From Parabacteroides sp. (GTDB taxonomy: Bacteria > Bacteroidota > Bacteroidia > Bacteroidales > Tannerellaceae), in the NCBI GenBank assembly GCA_019417325.1, contig DXVO01000028.1, positions 66,520 through 130,519 on the forward strand: DNA of 64,000 nt. Reading direction: 5' to 3'. The notes under the pieces are model-generated. The model was not told the DNA's origin and did no database searches. It was given only the letters and a program-made list of their open reading frames with translations. A program made the position numbers and the translations under genes. Shown piece by piece: positions 61,863 to 64,000 of the stretch; position 1 is the first letter of the stretch, and each line of letters begins with the position of its first letter.

Positions 61863-63533
61863 ATGGATTGGTTACAAGAAGCCTTTTTCACGCCATCAAT
61901 GGTTCAGGCGGTTATTATCATCTCACTGGTATCCGCACTGGGTTTATATTTAGGAAGAATCAAGATATTCGGTATCTCACTGGGTATCACTTTTGTTTTC
62001 TTTGCCGGTATCTTTGCCGGACATCTTGGCATTGTTGTCAATAAAGATATGCTCTATTTTGCCCAAAGCTTTGGGCTGATACTTTTTGTATATTCCTTAG
62101 GTATGCAAGTAGGTCCCGGTTTTTTTGCTTCCCTGAAGAAAGGAGGGATCGCCCTGAATATGATGGGACTTAGTGTAGTCATACTTGGGCTTCTCCTCGC
62201 TGTAGGACTTCATTTTATTACAGGTATTTCACTTTCTAATATGATCGGTTTGCTTTGCGGGGCAGTAACCAATACCCCCGCACTGGGTGCTGCGCAACAA
62301 GCTCTGCTGCAATTAGACCCATCCAACACAAGAGGGGTTACAGATATGGCATTGGCATGTGCAGTTGCATACCCGTTAGGAGTTGTGGGTGTGATACTGG
62401 CTATTGTTGTGCTAAGAAAATTCTTCTCGGGAGAGCAGGAAACCGGTACTAAAGATAAACGGGATACCACCACCTATGTCGCCGAATTTCATGTCAGCAA
62501 TCCGGGTATCTATAATAAAAGTATCAAAGATATAATGAAATTAACCGACAGGCATTTCGTTATTTCCCGGGTATGGCGCAATGGAAAAGTCAGTATCCCG
62601 ACATCTGATACACTACTAAAAGAACACGACCACCTTCTGATTATATCAGTCAAAGCAGACGTAGAATCTATCAAGGCGTTATTCGGAGAACAGGAAAATG
62701 TAGACTGGAATAAAGAAGACATCGATTGGAATGCTATCGACAGCCAGTTGGTTTCACGTCGTATTGCCGTTACCCGCAACCGGGTAAACGGAGTCAAACT
62801 GGGTTCCCTTCGCCTCCGCAACCTATATGGCATTAATATCACTCGTGTAAATCGTGCAGGTATCGATTTGTTGGCATCTCCCGACCTCCGCCTACAGATT
62901 GGCGACCGATTAACGATTGTAGGAGAAGCTAATTCTGTAAATACGGTAGGCAAAATATTAGGAGATGAAATCAAGCGATTGGATACACCAAACTTATTAT
63001 CCGTATTCGTCGGTATATCATTAGGGATGTTATTGGGAGCCCTGCCTATCACATTTCCGGGAATGTCTACTCCGGTAAAACTAGGTATTGCCGGAGGTCC
63101 GATCATTGTAGGTATCTTGATGGGTGCATTCGGTCCGCGTTTTCATCTTACCACTTATACAACAATGAGTGCCAACCTGATGCTGCGCCAATTGGGTATT
63201 GTTATCTATCTGGCAGGGCTGGGTATTGAATCCGGGGCACATTTCTTTGAAACGATATTCCGTGCCGAGGGATTATTATGGATCGGATTGGGCTTCCTGC
63301 TAACCATTGTTCCAGTACTGATTATAGGCTTTATCGCCGCTCGCTTCTTCAATCTGGATTACGGTCATAATATCGGTATGCTTTGTGGTAGCATGGCAAA
63401 TCCGATGGCACTGAGTTATGCCAACACTACTGTAGAAGGCGACGAACCTTCTGTTTCCTATGCTACCGTATATCCGCTTTCAATGTTTATACGCGTGATA
63501 ACTACGCAGTTGGTATTAATGTTGCTTTTATAG
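61863..63533 (+). CDS. AspT/YidE-family transporter with two RCK C domains
   Basis: The 556-residue protein has two halves of membrane segments (about 10-180 and 380-556). Each half carries the family's GxxxGxxxG-type motifs (LCGAVTNTPALGAAQQALL and LCGSMANPMALSYANT). Between them lie two TrkA-C/RCK-C domains (YNKSIKDIMKLTDRHFVISR and VNGVKLGSLRLRNLYGI). AspT exchanges aspartate for alanine; the YidE branch has unknown substrates. It is monocistronic, with its own promoter and a hairpin at its end. Confidence 0.9.
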   Translation: MDWLQEAFFTPSMVQAVIIISLVSALGLYLGRIKIFGISLGITFVFFAGIFAGHLGIVVNKDMLYFAQSFGLILFVYSLGMQVGPGFFASLKKGGIALNMMGLSVVILGLLLAVGLHFITGISLSNMIGLLCGAVTNTPALGAAQQALLQLDPSNTRGVTDMALACAVAYPLGVVGVILAIVVLRKFFSGEQETGTKDKRDTTTYVAEFHVSNPGIYNKSIKDIMKLTDRHFVISRVWRNGKVSIPTSDTLLKEHDHLLIISVKADVESIKALFGEQENVDWNKEDIDWNAIDSQLVSRRIAVTRNRVNGVKLGSLRLRNLYGINITRVNRAGIDLLASPDLRLQIGDRLTIVGEANSVNTVGKILGDEIKRLDTPNLLSVFVGISLGMLLGALPITFPGMSTPVKLGIAGGPIIVGILMGAFGPRFHLTTYTTMSANLMLRQLGIVIYLAGLGIESGAHFFETIFRAEGLLWIGLGFLLTIVPVLIIGFIAARFFNLDYGHNIGMLCGSMANPMALSYANTTVEGDEPSVSYATVYPLSMFIRVITTQLVLMLLL

Positions 63534-63552
63534 CGCTAGAGCGCTATAAAAG
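63525..63552. terminator. Hairpin at the end of the transporter gene
   Basis: Perfect 13-bp arms CTTTTATAGCGCT and AGCGCTATAAAAG are separated by 2 nt. The left arm includes the transporter stop codon. It lies between convergent genes. No clear T-run follows, so it may act as a stem or a weak terminator. Confidence 0.55.
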
Positions 63553-63557
63553 AATCT

Positions 63558-64000
63558 TTATTTCTTCCGTATAAAAAAACTCGAATCCCGGGGAATAATT
63601 TCTCCGGTAAGATTGACTGCAACGGGAACGGCATTCCGGTTCTTTATCCGCCGTATCATCAATTCTACACTGACGTTGGCTATTTCTTCACAGGGTTGTT
63701 TAAAAGAAGTCAACGCATATTTAAGATGCTGGGAGTATTTCATATTATCGTAACCACAAATCAGCAAATCCGATGAAATTTTCAGTCCGATTGCATCAAT
63801 AGTAGACATTAAAACGGCAGCTGTAGAATCATTTGCACAGATTATACCTGTTTTTCCCGGAATAACCGGTATCTGTTCCACAAACTTCACATCTTCGGGA
63901 TTTCCGCAATAAACATTACTTTCATTAAACGGAAGGTTATATTTCTCAATAGTTCGTTAAAAATTCGCCAAGCCTAAGCGGCTCTGGCAGTAAATAAAAT
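63558..64000 (-). pseudogene. LacI-type transcriptional regulator, 3' part, with in-frame stop, cut by window end
   Basis: From 63956 down to 63558 the frame encodes a periplasmic-binding-protein-like sensor domain of LacI regulators: PGKTGIICANDSTAAVLMS, DLLICGYDNMKYSQHLKYAL, TSFKQPCEEIANVSVELM and the end TGEIIPRDSSFFIRKK. Upstream of a TAA at 63957-63959 the same frame continues sensibly to the window edge (YCQSRLGLANF before the stop, RTIEKYNLPFNESNVYCGN after it). This suggests a nonsense mutation in a LacI gene rather than a natural end. The DNA-binding half lies outside the window, so a partial intact gene with an error cannot be ruled out. Confidence 0.65.

Overview
The window reads as chromosomal DNA of a gut-type Bacteroidales bacterium, most like Parabacteroides or a close relative. 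The reasons are a SusC/SusD polysaccharide utilisation locus (PUL), many signal-peptidase-II lipoproteins, FadL-like and DUF5723 outer-membrane proteins, and repeated occurrences of the Bacteroidetes -7 promoter box TAnnTTTG just upstream of genes. The genus is an inference; no rRNA or other marker is present to settle it. I see no tRNA, rRNA, CRISPR array, intact insertion sequence or prophage.

Positions 1-13250 (minus strand) are one PUL. Its order of transcription is an ADP-ribosylglycohydrolase-fold lipoprotein, SusC, SusD, a surface lipoprotein, a GH20 beta-hexosaminidase, two multi-pass acyltransferases of the HGSNAT/NagX/DUF5009 type and a second GH20-like hydrolase cut by the window edge. 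The enzymes point to a glycan rich in N-acetylhexosamine. No regulator gene is adjacent. A promoter box lies at 13214-13221, followed by a roughly 310-nt leader holding what may be a decayed gene, and two abutting perfect palindromes lie just upstream.

Positions 13576-23469 are mostly housekeeping: thioredoxin, topoisomerase III, a NUDIX hydrolase, a SpoT-like HD hydrolase, phosphoglucosamine mutase with a DUF4827 lipoprotein, an NrnA-type DHH phosphoesterase, a ComEC channel protein without its nuclease domain, ribulose-phosphate epimerase and an ECF sigma factor. Positions 23667-33566 hold envelope and stress genes: a FadL-like porin, a strikingly Trp/Tyr/Gly-rich secreted protein, a MATE exporter with a Crp-type regulator, YaaA, a DUF5723 outer-membrane protein with a partner lipoprotein, and a secreted beta-propeller protein.

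Positions 33896-37479 are a xylose operon (NUDIX-type regulator, xylose isomerase, xylose symporter) without an adjacent xylulokinase. A repeat-rich 430-bp spacer follows, then yebC-pheT, a membrane sensor histidine kinase, an orphan cytochrome c nitrite reductase, trmD, a lipoprotein, a GH3 glycosidase with a PA14 insert, manA-glgB, a CPA2 cation/proton antiporter and a GNAT acetyltransferase.

Positions 55960-61514 (minus) look like an operon: a DUF6722-like small membrane protein interrupted by an amber codon, a 35-residue membrane protein, sbcD, sbcC and a fused nucleotidyltransferase-HEPN protein. The window ends with an AspT/YidE-type transporter and the 3' part of a LacI-type regulator that carries an in-frame stop. 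The most interesting items are the small-protein/sbcDC/HEPN cluster, the paired acyltransferases in the PUL, the candidate operators of the PUL and xylose operon, several intergenic inverted-repeat elements, and the apparent nonsense mutations.
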